From: Trichobilharzia regenti
Lineage: Eukaryota > Platyhelminthes > Trematoda > Strigeidida > Schistosomatidae
DNA length: 64,000 nucleotides
Direction: 5' to 3'
NCBI GenBank assembly: GCA_944472135.2
Contig: OX235262.1
Span: forward strand, 54,284,440-54,348,439
Position 1 is the first letter of the stretch; each line of letters starts with the position of its first letter. This document shows, in pieces, positions 24,601 to 33,841 of this stretch. The notes beneath the pieces were generated by a model. The model did not search any database. It was not told the DNA's origin and saw only the letters and a list, made by a program, of their open reading frames with translations. Made by a program: the position numbers and the translations under genes.

Positions 24601-25472
24601 TGCTCACAGAAGCTGGTGTCCCCCAAGGTGCTGTACTCTCCCCACTTCTCTTTTCTTTCTTTCTACATGACCTACCGTCTTCAAATGACATTAACTTTGT
24701 CAAATATGCTGATGACCTAACTGTGTCTTTACCTGTCAAATGTCAAAGTGACTGCTCTAAACTAAATGGCTTCTTATCGGAAATTAGCCAATGGTCCAAG
24801 GAAAACGGTCTAACCTTAAACCCCTCAAAATGCCAAACAGTTAATTTCACCCTTAGGCATAAATCTGACCTAAACAAACTGGTTAGCACTCATGAGGTGT
24901 GCAACATAGATGGCAGTGAAATAGAAACCAAGTCGGAAATTAAATACCTAGGCGTCACTCTATCTTCTGATCTTTCCTGGTCGTCTCACATCTTGATGAT
25001 TTCCAAGAAAATATACCGTCTTACCTTCTACATCAAGAAGTTAAGACATTCTGGTGTAACCCAACCCTTACTCCTACAATTTGTTAACTCCCGTATTCTG
25101 CCTATTATTCTCTATTGCTCCCCCTTAGTCTTTCCTGGGCTATTGAAGAAAGACTATACCTTATTACGTAGGATGTTAAAGGTTGTCAGCAGGGTAAGCA
25201 GCTTGCCACTTAGCCAGCTAGTTAATATTCTGGTGGACAGGCATATGGACTCATGTGAAAAATGGGCGAAATCCATTTTATCTGACTCACAACACCCTCT
25301 ACATTCACAACTCTCCCCATGTATCTCTTCAGGGAAAACAAGAAGCCTATATAGGAAACTATATGCCCGCACTAGTAAGTACAAAAACTCATCCATACCC
25401 TACCTAGCCCGTGTTCTGTGCGATAAAGAATGCATCAGGCATGAAACCTTTAACTTATTAAATAGTCAGTAG
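21543..25472 (+). CDS. In-frame chimera: C1 endonuclease and partial RT fused to B4 RT
   Basis: One open frame of 1309 codons created by insertion of B4 into C1. Residues 1 to about 739 are family-C endonuclease and RT up to motif A (FDISKAFDRVDH). From about residue 740 the protein is family B: NLNAIYNQTLLSCKSPNSMW, KFRPIAITSPFLKLMEKL, FLDFTSAFDSVP, EAGVPQGAVLSPLLF, KYADDLTVS and on to the family-B C terminus. It contains one endonuclease, half of one RT and a full RT of another clade, with no stop between. I read it as an accident of nesting; expression is untested. The C and B parts are annotated separately as well. Confidence 0.8.
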   Translation: MVITRIQSFFIPRVPVSVEKTAGRDVNTPKPLVLAPSLHENRNGLVHPYPLGTLDTCTSIGQIKNPTHFCNLTKNKSSLVYSKSSTPTPNSSPKTAHTNSIDIGEHDAGTPLNIGSSCPAELLGAEPYSGLTNELKYFKCYFNSHLYVILINARSVLNKLPMLRALTVIYKPPVIVITESWCHSNILDEEISLDNYTHFRCDREGGKGGGCLMYFLNALTVSQLESSTLNMPETLWVNVHLNNVTALIGCTYRAPGTFSNYETQLINTLEQLSDLQYDHKILCGDFNLPEINWDIPTGPTKFDKFLDTLDILGWKQTVTTPTRGNNVLDLIFCHNISPLSTLVGSEFPGSDHKTVMCALPIPLSSNASHTSTSQQVIYRNYSKANWALVESMLRSSKWDEYFTTDDLSRALTIFYHNSNTCLDAVIPLQTLKVSPHRKSFIKPKDRTKLKRLSTSYFKHHDFGTLGLILNTLSSISQARDFRMRKEERIAVASPARVYALTEILRKRMNRKNHSISLLIDKGRLCTNSADICELFNKTFAGNYLKPSVQLLDIHPITNMAQTPSPLTPNQISTVEFTYTNINQTIRTLKSSKGFGTDGISSYFYKYGGPDIPLLLLKIFTMSLETQTYPDIWKTTFIMPKHKSGSKTEVSNYRPINITPIASRIMERLVKDNLIKHMLSCNIISPNQHGFLKSRSCLTCHLDFFNFVTSSRDRRQLVLVIYFDISKAFDRVDHSLLTKLGLKRINAQIKSEIKNLNAIYNQTLLSCKSPNSMWKLFNEITGKSKRCNVFPSFDVNALNLSFLRSPSTITTSNVTNLVADNFQDFNTLDVLKCLKTLKPSHSLGPDSIPAYVLKQCADALCSPLTNILNASFRENVVPVPWKDIKIVPVPKPGNSKNVKFRPIAITSPFLKLMEKLVLHKLEPSLKSFEDPKQFAYRQGRSTLDAAAVLHNSIISSLDKGAKYVRCTFLDFTSAFDSVPRSLLLNKLSMTQTESWVTNWLHSYFSNRMQYTVYKGQSSSAVLTEAGVPQGAVLSPLLFSFFLHDLPSSNDINFVKYADDLTVSLPVKCQSDCSKLNGFLSEISQWSKENGLTLNPSKCQTVNFTLRHKSDLNKLVSTHEVCNIDGSEIETKSEIKYLGVTLSSDLSWSSHILMISKKIYRLTFYIKKLRHSGVTQPLLLQFVNSRILPIILYCSPLVFPGLLKKDYTLLRRMLKVVSRVSSLPLSQLVNILVDRHMDSCEKWAKSILSDSQHPLHSQLSPCISSGKTRSLYRKLYARTSKYKNSSIPYLARVLCDKECIRHETFNLLNSQ

Positions 25473-25875
25473 AACCAATGGATCTCGTCTTTCCAACTCA
25501 CATCATTTATAGGTACAACGTTTTCTCGCTCTTCATTCTGTATCTATTTTTGTTGTGTGCTGTTTTGTTTCTCTCTTCCTTGCAAACTCTACTTAAAACA
25601 TTCTTGTTCGTTCTTTCACACTCTGTACATCTCGAACATTTTGCTATCGCTTACGCCAGTAAATATGCTAGTAGTATCTACTTTTCTAACACCTTCAAAC
25701 ACTTTAATTTTGGCTTTGCTACCGACATACTAATATGTTGTTGAGATAACTTTAAACTATGTAGAACTTTATTTATTGTTAATGTAAAAAACTGGATGCA
25801 ATATTGTAGTAAAATGCTGAGAATTCCATTCTGTATCACAAGTACTGATTTGGAATAAAGCTTATGTTATGTTAT
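23762..25875 (+). mobile_element. Family-B element B4, 5'-truncated, inside C1
   Basis: A 5'-truncated copy that begins within the linker before the RT (counterpart of VKRTNFLIKSEMQRLN in B1) and ends at the family-B 3' terminus. That terminus holds ATTCCA, a loop with CTGTATCAC, TTTGGAATAAAG and a short (TTATG)n tail. The 6-bp sequence GTTAGG flanks it at 23756-23761 and 25876-25881. Removing the insert and one GTTAGG restores the C1 reading frame TKLGIRDP. This is the cleanest target-site duplication in the window. All RT motifs are intact. Confidence 0.92.
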
Positions 25876-26757
25876 GTTAGGAATACGTGACCCATTATTA
25901 GGATGGCTTAAATCATTCCTTAACAATAGGTCCCAAATAGTTAAACTCGGGTCTGCAACCTCCAAACCTAGCCCTATCACTTCTGGTGTAGTACAAGGTA
26001 GTGTCATTGGACCCCTCCTATTTACACTATACATCAATGACATATGCGCTTGCTTCACGCACGGGAAACCATTCATCTTTGCAGATGACCTAAAAGTAGC
26101 TTATACACTCCAATGTGATGACTTAGGGAACTTCGAGAATGTAGTGCAGAAGGAGTTAGATAAAGTGACTGCTTGGGCGTCCCTATGGAATCTCCAATTT
26201 AATCTGAACAAATGTGGCTGGATCTGCTTCGGCGCACCCTCAATTGACCTGAAATTAACGCTCCAATCTGCTAACCTAACAAGACTCCGAAGTGTCGTTG
26301 ACCTAGGCCTTAGGTACTCTAGTGACTTGGCATTCTCAGAGCAAGTAGCATCACAGACTAGAAAATGGAGGATGCTCTTAGGATGCATACTCAGGAACTT
26401 TCACGAAAATGAAGCCAAGCTTATTCTGTACAAAACATGTGTCAGACCACTACTAGAATACTGTCCATTTATTATAAGCAGCACTCGCACACGTGATAAG
26501 CTAAGGATAAAAAGTATCCAACGATATTTTACCTCAAAACTGCTTGGCTACGATTATAAGAAAGACTAAAACTCACGCTGCATGATCCTAAAACTTGACC
26601 CACTTTGGACAAGGCGACTTATTATAAACCTAATATTCTTCTTTAAGGTCCTTCACAAAATATCATTCTCAGGTAACAGGGACATACAATTCGCACAGGA
26701 AGGTTCTTACCATCTGCGTAACCAAACCTCCACAGTGACAACTCATTCTTTTAAGTC

Positions 26758-27035
26758 AACACTCCGTGAAAACTTCTTCACAGTCATGTATTCTAAAATA
26801 TGGAATAGCCTACCCCTAGATGTCAGAACTTGCTCTTCGGTTACAAGCTTCAAACGCTCTCTATACAGACTGTTTCACTCTACTGATTATATTAATAAAC
26901 TACTTACTCCTAGAACAAATCAACTACTAATCTACTGCAGCACCTAAAAGACGCACTTCAACACCCTTAGCAATCTGAAAACTATAAATAAACTAACAGC
27001 ATGGATGCATAAAGACTTAGTACGGAAGATACAGG
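26758..27035 (+). repeat. 278-bp direct duplication flanking element D, left copy
   Basis: The left copy covers the last codons of C1 ORF2 and the start of its 3' UTR. It recurs at 33920-34197 with one visible mismatch (27028 G, 34190 C). Its right end meets the 5' terminus of D exactly. The right copy starts directly after the D tail. I interpret the pair as an unusually long target-site duplication made when D inserted into C1. Confidence 0.8.
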
Positions 27036-27263
27036 GTTCGAAGTTGGTCGTTTTTTTCCGCGTGGTTTTCGTTTTTATTATTCTTTCTTGTATTCCAACT
27101 TCTCAGTATATATCCTTAGTGCCACTGACTACTAATAGAAATAGCAATATTTTCGATCATATCTAAACCTACCTTCTCAGTTACTGGATATTATCCTTGC
27201 CTGTTTTCCTGTTTCAGGCTATTGATTAAGGTATTACCACTTCGAGCATCTGAATTTCAGTGC

Positions 27264-27419
27264 ACATATTACGCTTGTTTTTTGTTTTGACATAACGTCA
27301 AACAAGCTAAGACTCATATACCTCCATTTCTGTCTTACGCCAATATCACATTTGTCTTTTTGCCTTGACATAACGTCAAACAACCTTAGACTCATATACC
27401 TCTGCAGTTCTGTATTAGC
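27264..27419 (+). promoter_or_regulatory. Two tandem 78-bp monomers in the D 5' UTR
   Basis: Two head-to-tail copies precede the D start codon. Each holds TTGACATAACGTCAA (27287-27301 and 27365-27379, spacing 78 bp), then AACAA, TTAGACTCATATACCTC-type sequence (first copy CTAAGACTCATATACCTC) and a pyrimidine-rich stretch. The core is an inverted repeat TTGAC/GTCAA and includes ACGTCA, a CRE-like half site. Tandem 5' monomers act as promoters in some LINEs; that role is inference here. Confidence 0.55.
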
Positions 27420-27429
27420 TATACACAAA

Positions 27430-29817
27430 ATGCCTGGTAAACTATCGAAGCGTCGTGCTTCGTTATCAGCTGAAAAAATCAGCAAAAGACATAGATCCAG
27501 CATGCCTAAACAGCATGGTAACACACTTTCCCCTGATCTGACAGAGATGCTAAATGATACAAGATTGGAAATCACTACTTCCACCTTTAACCTAACAGCA
27601 GGTGGGTCAGGCAAAGGCCGTCGTCGGACAGTAAAAGTCAGAAACTTTTCAAAGGCTTATTGGGAAACAACGCGGTCTTTTATTCGTTGTCAAGACTGGG
27701 ACACCTTTTTCTCCTCGGCAGACATTGATAGTGTCCTTGACAGTTTCTACTCCAACATATCTGTTTGCTTCAACGAATCTATCCCTTGGTATACATCCAA
27801 ACACAACAGTGTAGATCAACTATATATACCGAATGCTACCAGGAATAAGCTAAGAAGACTCCGTAGAACCTATAATAAATCTACGGACTTCTCCTCGCTC
27901 ATCAGCATCCTAAAGGTATATGATAAAATTAGATCAGATAATGCCGTTAAAATTTACAAAGAAGAACTTATCGCCCTTAAAAGTAACTCCAAAATTAGCT
28001 CCCCTTGCAAACTCTTCCAAAAAAGACTGAAACAAAAACGAGGCAACATTCCCTACATTCTTCATAATAATGTCGTTGTTAAGGATGATGCAGGCATAGC
28101 TGAACTCTTTAACAAGCACTTTTCTGACTCATATACGCATGATATTTCTGGATGCATAGAATTTGACTCGTTAACAAGCAAAACACTGTCAAATATACGC
28201 TTGACTGTTGATGTTATAGAAAGTGCAGTGCGTTCATTGAAATTCTCCAATACTCCTGGACCTGACTCAATTCCGTCATTCTTCCTAAAACATGGTGGCT
28301 CCGATCTACCTCTCCTTTTGCTTAAAATATTCTCAATGTCCCTTATGAACGGAGTTTATCCTCCCAAATGGAAGCAGACATATATTGTCCCTAGATTTAA
28401 ATCCGGCTCAAAATGTGATGTAAAAAATTACAGGCCAATCAATATAACGTCTGTCCTGTCTAGAATACTTGAAAAGATAGTCAGTACCAAAATCACTGAC
28501 TTCTTATTGTCTGAAAACCTCATAACACCTTCTCAACATGGTTTTATAAAGTCCAGGTCATGTATGACTTGCCACCTGGAACTATTAGATTTTATAACTG
28601 GACTTACTGATCAAAAATTCCTTATGCTCATTGTGTATATCGATCTTAAAAAGGCATTCGACAAAGTATGTCATGATTTACTCCTGAAAAAACTTAATGC
28701 TTATGGTATATCTGGCAATCTCTTAGACTGGTGTAATTCGTTTATGCGTGGTCGGTCCCAGTCTGTTAAGATTAACGACACTTTTTCCAGTACCACTCCT
28801 ATATCAAGTGGCGTAATTCAAGGTAGTGTACTTGGACCTCTCTTCTTTCTTATATACCTAAATGACGTCTGTGGTGTTATAAAGCATGGCAGAACCTTCT
28901 TATATGCCGATGACTTGAAAGTAGTCTACTACAGTACCACCCAAGAACTGACAAATCTTTCTTATAAAATCCAATCGGATATTGATAATATTGAGACATG
29001 GTGTAAGACGTGGATGATGCAGATCAACGTGCAGAAGTGTGGTCTGTTATGCTCAACTCGCTTACGTATCGCACCACACATAACTATATACGACAAGCCT
29101 ATCACTATCTTTCCTTCTGTACTTGACCTCGGGCTCTGTTACTCTGCCGATTTTAAATTCTCTCTCTATGTCACCAACCAAGTCTCTAAAGCCAGGAGAT
29201 TACTCGGATTTATATTTCACAACTTCCAGACCAAAGAATCTAGAATGTTACTTTATAGAACACACGTACGACCCCTCCTTGAGTACTGTCCATTTATCCT
29301 AGACAGCACCTCTGCTAAGGACAAACTAAAGATTGAAAGTGTTCAAAGGAGATTTACAGGTAGCATCCTAGGAAAAAATCTGAAAGTCCCCTACAACAAT
29401 CGTTGCGCAACTCTTAAGATCGAACCCCTTTGGTTCAGGCGTCACCGACTTAACCTCATTCTCCTATTTAAAATCCTCAAAGGAATAGTATACTTCCCCA
29501 ATAATAACCTTAACTTTACCTCTTCGACGTATGAACTACGCAGCAACGGGTCTTCTCTAAGTCATATTCTTTGTCGAACGAATTCTCGTTCCAACTTCTT
29601 TACAGTCAAATATAGGCAAATATGGAACTTCTTACCAAATGAAATCAAAAACAGCACCACAGTACAACGATTCACCCATCTACTACATAAATATTTCTCC
29701 GAAAATAGTCTTGACACGGTTTGCCATATGCTGAAAATTCGTGATATTAATAATAATAATAATAATAATAATAATTTTTATTTCTGTAACAGAAACCAGC
29801 CATTTTTACAGGCATGA
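27430..29817 (+). CDS. Element D: ORF1 N-terminus fused to RT, no endonuclease
   Basis: One open frame of about 795 codons from ATG 27430. The first 60 or so residues (MPGKLSKRRASLSAEKISKR and a Ser/Thr-rich stretch) resemble the basic start of ORF1 in A2 and E. The frame then jumps to the linker before the RT (SKAYWETTRSFIRCQDWDTF), so the ORF1 body and the whole endonuclease are absent. RT motifs are complete: NTPGPDSIPSFFLKHGG, NYRPINITSVLSRILEKI, QHGFIKSRSCMTCHLELL, YIDLKKAFDKV, SSGVIQGSVLGPLFF and YADDLKVVY. The last 20 or so residues (Asn run, then FYFCNRNQPFLQA) are read through the (TAA)n and hairpin of the inserted minus-strand element and are not native. Confidence 0.8.
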   Translation: MPGKLSKRRASLSAEKISKRHRSSMPKQHGNTLSPDLTEMLNDTRLEITTSTFNLTAGGSGKGRRRTVKVRNFSKAYWETTRSFIRCQDWDTFFSSADIDSVLDSFYSNISVCFNESIPWYTSKHNSVDQLYIPNATRNKLRRLRRTYNKSTDFSSLISILKVYDKIRSDNAVKIYKEELIALKSNSKISSPCKLFQKRLKQKRGNIPYILHNNVVVKDDAGIAELFNKHFSDSYTHDISGCIEFDSLTSKTLSNIRLTVDVIESAVRSLKFSNTPGPDSIPSFFLKHGGSDLPLLLLKIFSMSLMNGVYPPKWKQTYIVPRFKSGSKCDVKNYRPINITSVLSRILEKIVSTKITDFLLSENLITPSQHGFIKSRSCMTCHLELLDFITGLTDQKFLMLIVYIDLKKAFDKVCHDLLLKKLNAYGISGNLLDWCNSFMRGRSQSVKINDTFSSTTPISSGVIQGSVLGPLFFLIYLNDVCGVIKHGRTFLYADDLKVVYYSTTQELTNLSYKIQSDIDNIETWCKTWMMQINVQKCGLLCSTRLRIAPHITIYDKPITIFPSVLDLGLCYSADFKFSLYVTNQVSKARRLLGFIFHNFQTKESRMLLYRTHVRPLLEYCPFILDSTSAKDKLKIESVQRRFTGSILGKNLKVPYNNRCATLKIEPLWFRRHRLNLILLFKILKGIVYFPNNNLNFTSSTYELRSNGSSLSHILCRTNSRSNFFTVKYRQIWNFLPNEIKNSTTVQRFTHLLHKYFSENSLDTVCHMLKIRDINNNNNNNNNFYFCNRNQPFLQA

Positions 29818-31075
29818 ACATATGTACATTTATGAAAACTTATAGAATATATAATATGATTTGTTAATTTAGAAATAGGTTGAATACTGGTAAATGTGAG
29901 AGAAACATTTAAAATGAAGTGTACAAATAAGGAAATAGATATAGCGTCAAATCTAAACTGTGATTGAAAAAAAAATACATGTCAATTTCACGCGGGAACC
30001 ATAAATGGTTGCGTTAGTTGAGGAAGGTAAGTGGCATTTCTGTACAGGTGCTGACGTATTACATAAGAGATGCAGAATAAACAATAACTATCAGTAAATC
30101 ATTCAGAAAGAGCTTTAAAGTCTATTAAACTTTAAATTTACCCGTAAGTACATCATATTTGTGACATTTCCAGTTGTTTATGAGACCCACTTTGAACTTG
30201 TCAGCAGATTTTATAATACCGATGATCCCGTTATTCACCAGATGAGCTAGCAATATCACGAATAAGTAGAGAAAGCAGTATGTTTGAAAAGAGAAGAAGA
30301 CACAAGAAAACCAGCAGACAGGTGCAGATCTGCACCTTCAGTATTTAAAAGGTGTTAATAATTCAAAATATATAAGAGGCATGGGGTTTATCGTTTTTTA
30401 TTGTTTTTTTTTCAGGAAATATTATTTTCCCGATATTTTACAGTCTCTTCTGCGAACAATTAGTTTAAAGTGAAAGACAGGTGATAATTTCACCTACTTA
30501 CGAGGTTTAAAAGGAGTAAAACACAAAAGTCAGAGTGCGTGAGCTATGTAAAAGAAAAGCGAGGGCCTAGTAATGTATGTTTTTCTGAAGTATACAGTTC
30601 GGTGTCCTTCTGAAGTAGCGGACTCATACCATTTACTTTCATTCGGGAGTTTGCGTCTAAACTTCGGCTCTAGGCAATTTTCAACTAATATTTCTTTTTT
30701 CATTATTTTTTTTTATATTTTTGGTTTTTGTTTATTCTCATTTTGAAGAAGCCATCCGAACTCAGGAGCCATAGCAATAGAGTGCTGTCCCACAGATAAG
30801 GGTGGTTCACATATGTCCCCACCATCATATCCGCTGACTAGCAGTCACCACCCTCCCACCTTTTTTGTGCAAGGCCCTGTCGGAATGCTTCATTTTTTTA
30901 AAATTATTTATTTATTTTAAATTTCTGTTGCAAAATGCCACAAACTTTTTGTTTGTCCAGCTATTTATTCGTCGACTTACTCAAACTTATGGTATGAATG
31001 ACTACTTTCAGAAGAACATCATGTATGTTTCATCTTTTACAGCATTTTGAAGACGAAAAATGTAAGAAAGAAAGG
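29745..31075 (-). mobile_element. Minus-strand CR1-type 3' end inside element D
   Basis: On the minus strand this piece ends with GCC/GGC (29799-29801 with 29811-29813), a second stem TTTCTG/CAGAAA (29781-29786 with 29790-29795) and (TTA)n at 29745-29774, the CR1-like tail arrangement seen elsewhere here. No coding sequence is recognised. The far part, about 30740-31075, is the left arm of a long inverted repeat. How far the element reaches to the right is unclear. Confidence 0.55.
30740..31075 (+). repeat. Left arm of a long inverted repeat
   Basis: Imperfect inverted partner of about 32505-32860. Shared pieces include GAGTGCTGTCCCACAGATAA / GAGTGCATTCCCACAGATAA, CCCCACCATCATATCC, CACCACCCTCCCACC and GACTACTTTCAG followed by ACAGCATTTT. 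The two arms enclose the 144-bp satellite. Each arm contains the G-rich module also found singly in the 3' UTR of E. Confidence 0.75.
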
Positions 31076-31088
31076 CTATCTGAGACTT

Positions 31089-32240
31089 CATTTTAGATAT
31101 AAACAAATGTAGTTTAGAAAATCGGGGAACAATCGTGCAGCATTGAGGAAATAAGCAGTGATAAGTTATAATATGTTGTTCTAGAAAATTTGAACATACA
31201 GGATTATAGTAATAGAATAGTAAGATAAGATTCATTTTGGATATAAACAAATGTAGTTTAGAAAATCAGGGAATAATCGTGCAGCATTGAGCAAATAACC
31301 AGTGATAAGTTATAATATGTTGTTCTAGAAAATTTGAACATACAGGATTATAGTAATAGAATAGTAAGATAAGATTCATTTTAGATATAAACAAATGTAG
31401 TTTAGAAAATCAGGGAGTAATCGTGCAGCATTGAGCAAATAACCAGTGATAAGTTGTAATATGTTGTTCTAGAAAATTTGAACATACAGGATTATAGTAA
31501 TAGAATAGTAAGATAAGATTCATTTTAGATATAAACAAATGTAGTTTAGAAAATCAGGGAGTAATCGTGCAGCATTGAGCAAATAACCAGTGATAAGTTA
31601 TAATATGTTGTTCTAGAAAATTTGAACATACAGGATTATAGTAATAGAATAGTAAGATAAGATTCATTTTAGATATAAACAAATGTAGTTTAGAAAATCA
31701 GGGAGTAATCGTGCAGCATTGAGCAAATAAGCAGTGGTAAGTTATAATATGTTGTTCTAGAAAATTTGAACATACAGGATTATAGTAATAGAATAGTAAG
31801 ATAAGATTCATTTTAGATATAAACAAATGTAGTTTAGAAAATCAGGGAGTAATCGTGCAGCATTGAGCAAATAACCAGTGATAAGTTGTAATATGTTGTT
31901 CTAGAAAATTTGAACATACAGGATTATAGTAATAGAATAGTAAGATAAGATTCATTTTAGATATAAACAAATGTAGTTTAGAAAATCAGGGAGTAATCGT
32001 GCAGCATTGAGCAAATAACCAGTGATAAGTTATAATATGTTGTTCTAGAAAATTTGAGCATACAGGATTATAGTAATAGAATAGTAAGATAAGATTCATT
32101 TTAGATATAAACAAATGTAGTTTAGAAAATCAGGGAGTAATCGTGCAGCATTGAGCAAATAACCAGTGATAAGTTATAATATGTTGTTCAAGAAAAGTTG
32201 AACAGAGAAGATTATAGTTATAGAATAATAGGATAAGAAA
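31089..32240 (+). repeat. Satellite array: eight 144-bp tandem units
   Basis: The anchor CATTTTAGATATAAAC (with one G/A change in unit 2) recurs at 31089, 31233, 31377, 31521, 31665, 31809, 31953 and 32097, exactly 144 bp apart. Inner units differ by only a few bases (for example ATAACCAGTG or ATAAGCAGTG). The first unit and the end of the last are more diverged, the usual pattern when arrays are homogenised by unequal exchange. There is no continuous ORF; the unit contains TGA in the best frame. Confidence 0.95.
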
Positions 32241-32504
32241 ATTCACCGTTTATTTGAATATTTAGACAACTACCATTTTGGCCTTAATTTGCGTAGAGCT
32301 AGACGTATAGCACTAGGCAGGCTCTGGAGATATTTTAATACCAGTCGTCTTCAGTTGATTTGCATCTGGAATTTGAGATTGAACCTTAGCATACTGAAAT
32401 ACTCATAATACAATATTATCAGAGATATATGCAAAAATATTTGAAGGAAATTTAAAAAAAGTTTAAAATTTAAGGCTGATTAAGAATAGGTGTCTAGGGT
32501 TGTG

Positions 32505-32860
32505 AAAAAAACAACAAGTAGCCTGCAAATATCTGATTCTCTTACTTTTTTTATTGTACGTAAACATTTTTAAAATGCTGTTAGTGACGATGCATACAAA
32601 ATGGCTGACTGAAAGTAGTCGTTCGTACCATGAGTATTGTTGAGTTAGCTTGTGAATGCAAAAAACTGTCCATATGACACGTAGCAATAATAAAAGATTT
32701 ATTTCTAAAAACAAAAAAGGAGTATTTCGCCAGGGTCTAGCAGATTCAAAGGTGGGAGGGTGGTGGCTGCTATTCAGTGGATATGATGGTGGGGACTTAA
32801 GATAACCACCCTTATCTGTGGGAATGCACTCTACTGCTAAGGCTCATGAGGATGAATTAC
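32505..32860 (-). repeat. Right arm of a long inverted repeat
   Basis: Inverted partner of 30740-31075. On the plus strand it reads GGTGGGAGGGTGGTGG at about 32750, a two-layer G-quadruplex-type motif, then GGTGGGGAC and a hairpin GGTGG/CCACC around CTTAAG. The same module order occurs once at 52383-52450 within the E 3' UTR. This arm may therefore be the native 3' UTR of D. Confidence 0.7.
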
Positions 32861-33841
32861 TTCAAAAATAAATAAATAAAATAAAAAATAAATGCTGCCT
32901 GTATGTCACAGCTTGCGTACAAACTCTGAAAAAATGGCTCATGATACGATTTCTCTACTTCAGGAGGACATCTAACTGTATAAATCAGAACAACAGCATA
33001 AATCAGTATTACTATACTTCCTCTTTTTTTTAAATAACTTATGTACTTTGGCATTTGGATTTCACTTCTTCAGTTATTATTCCCAACATTACCCTATATA
33101 AGAGTGAAAACCATAATTCGTTTCGCCCTAATTTTTCCTTTTTTTATTGTTATTCTACACTTCAGTTGTTGTTTACTACTATAAACTTAATCTAACCGTT
33201 AGTATGTAACACTATAAAACTCACTGACTAGAAATTCCTAGTAATAAAAAAAGGAGAATAAACCCTGCGGTCATCGCATATTGTTTGCTTAAATTATTAT
33301 TATCTGCTGGCTGCTCCTGTTTTCTTCACTTCTCGAAGGTATTGCACTGAAGCACTGCTAATGGACAGTAATCCTGCTTTCTACATCCGTATTACTTGAG
33401 CGGTATCCAGAATATTGTTAGCACTTACGATGAACAACGGAACAAACTCCATTCTGAATTCTTTTCAACATCGCAAAGTTAACTTTGCGACCAATTGGTC
33501 CTCTTTATCTGCTAATACCAATATAATGCTGTACTTACCATCTAATGTGGATTTTTATAAACTTTCGAACTCTTATTGATTGATAAAATGATAATAATAA
33601 CGGTCTGCATCCAGTATGTCTTACTCTAGCACCTGTATATCAGCTCTTTTCTTACCTTCCATTAACGCAAAATTTCATAATTCCCGCATGAATCTGACTC
33701 ACTATGAGTATATTAAATATTATAATTTAGACTTAAATCAAAATCTTATGTTCTATTCTTATAAAGTTTCTAGAGGTCATTTTCCAATTTTTAATTTCAT
33801 AAAACAGTGTTCAATTTCAGACTGCACTTGTCTAATATGAT
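32861..33841 (+). other. Probable 3' UTR of element D, no gene
   Basis: AT-rich, without a recognisable ORF. It lies between the G-rich module and the terminal hairpins at 33842. The spacing of about 1 kb from G-rich module to tail matches that in E (52383 to 53323), which supports its being D 3' UTR. Confidence 0.45.

Larger units (their letters stand above)
21543..26947 (+). pseudogene. C1 ORF2: endonuclease-RT, interrupted by B4
   Basis: ORF2 of family C. The endonuclease part has NARSVLNKLPML, ITESWCHSN, GKGGGCLMYF, CTYRAPGTF, GDFNLPEINW and GSDHKTVM. The RT part has GFGTDGISSYFYKYGG, NYRPINITPIASRIMERL, QHGFLKSRSCLTCHLDFF and FDISKAFDRVDHSLL, up to 23761. After B4 it resumes at 25882 with GIRDPLLGWLKSFLNN, TSGVVQGSVIGPLLF and FADDLKVAY. 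A TAA at 26567-26569 interrupts it before the C-terminal part (26582-26947: LDPLWTRRLIINLIFFF to the end). Left TSD plus right flank restores TKLGIRDP in frame. Inactive here. Confidence 0.85.

Noticed and set aside
27430..29817. C-terminal Asn-run protein domain in D
   Set aside because: The Asn codons are the (TAA)n tail of a minus-strand element read through; they are not part of the native protein.
31008..31250. 80-codon minus-strand frame in the satellite
   Set aside because: Other units have a TGA in the same frame, and the frame lies across repeat and arm. A chance ORF.
31089..32240. Regular repeats that could be mistaken for a CRISPR array
   Set aside because: Units are near-identical over the full 144 bp with no variable spacers. 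This is a eukaryotic satellite.
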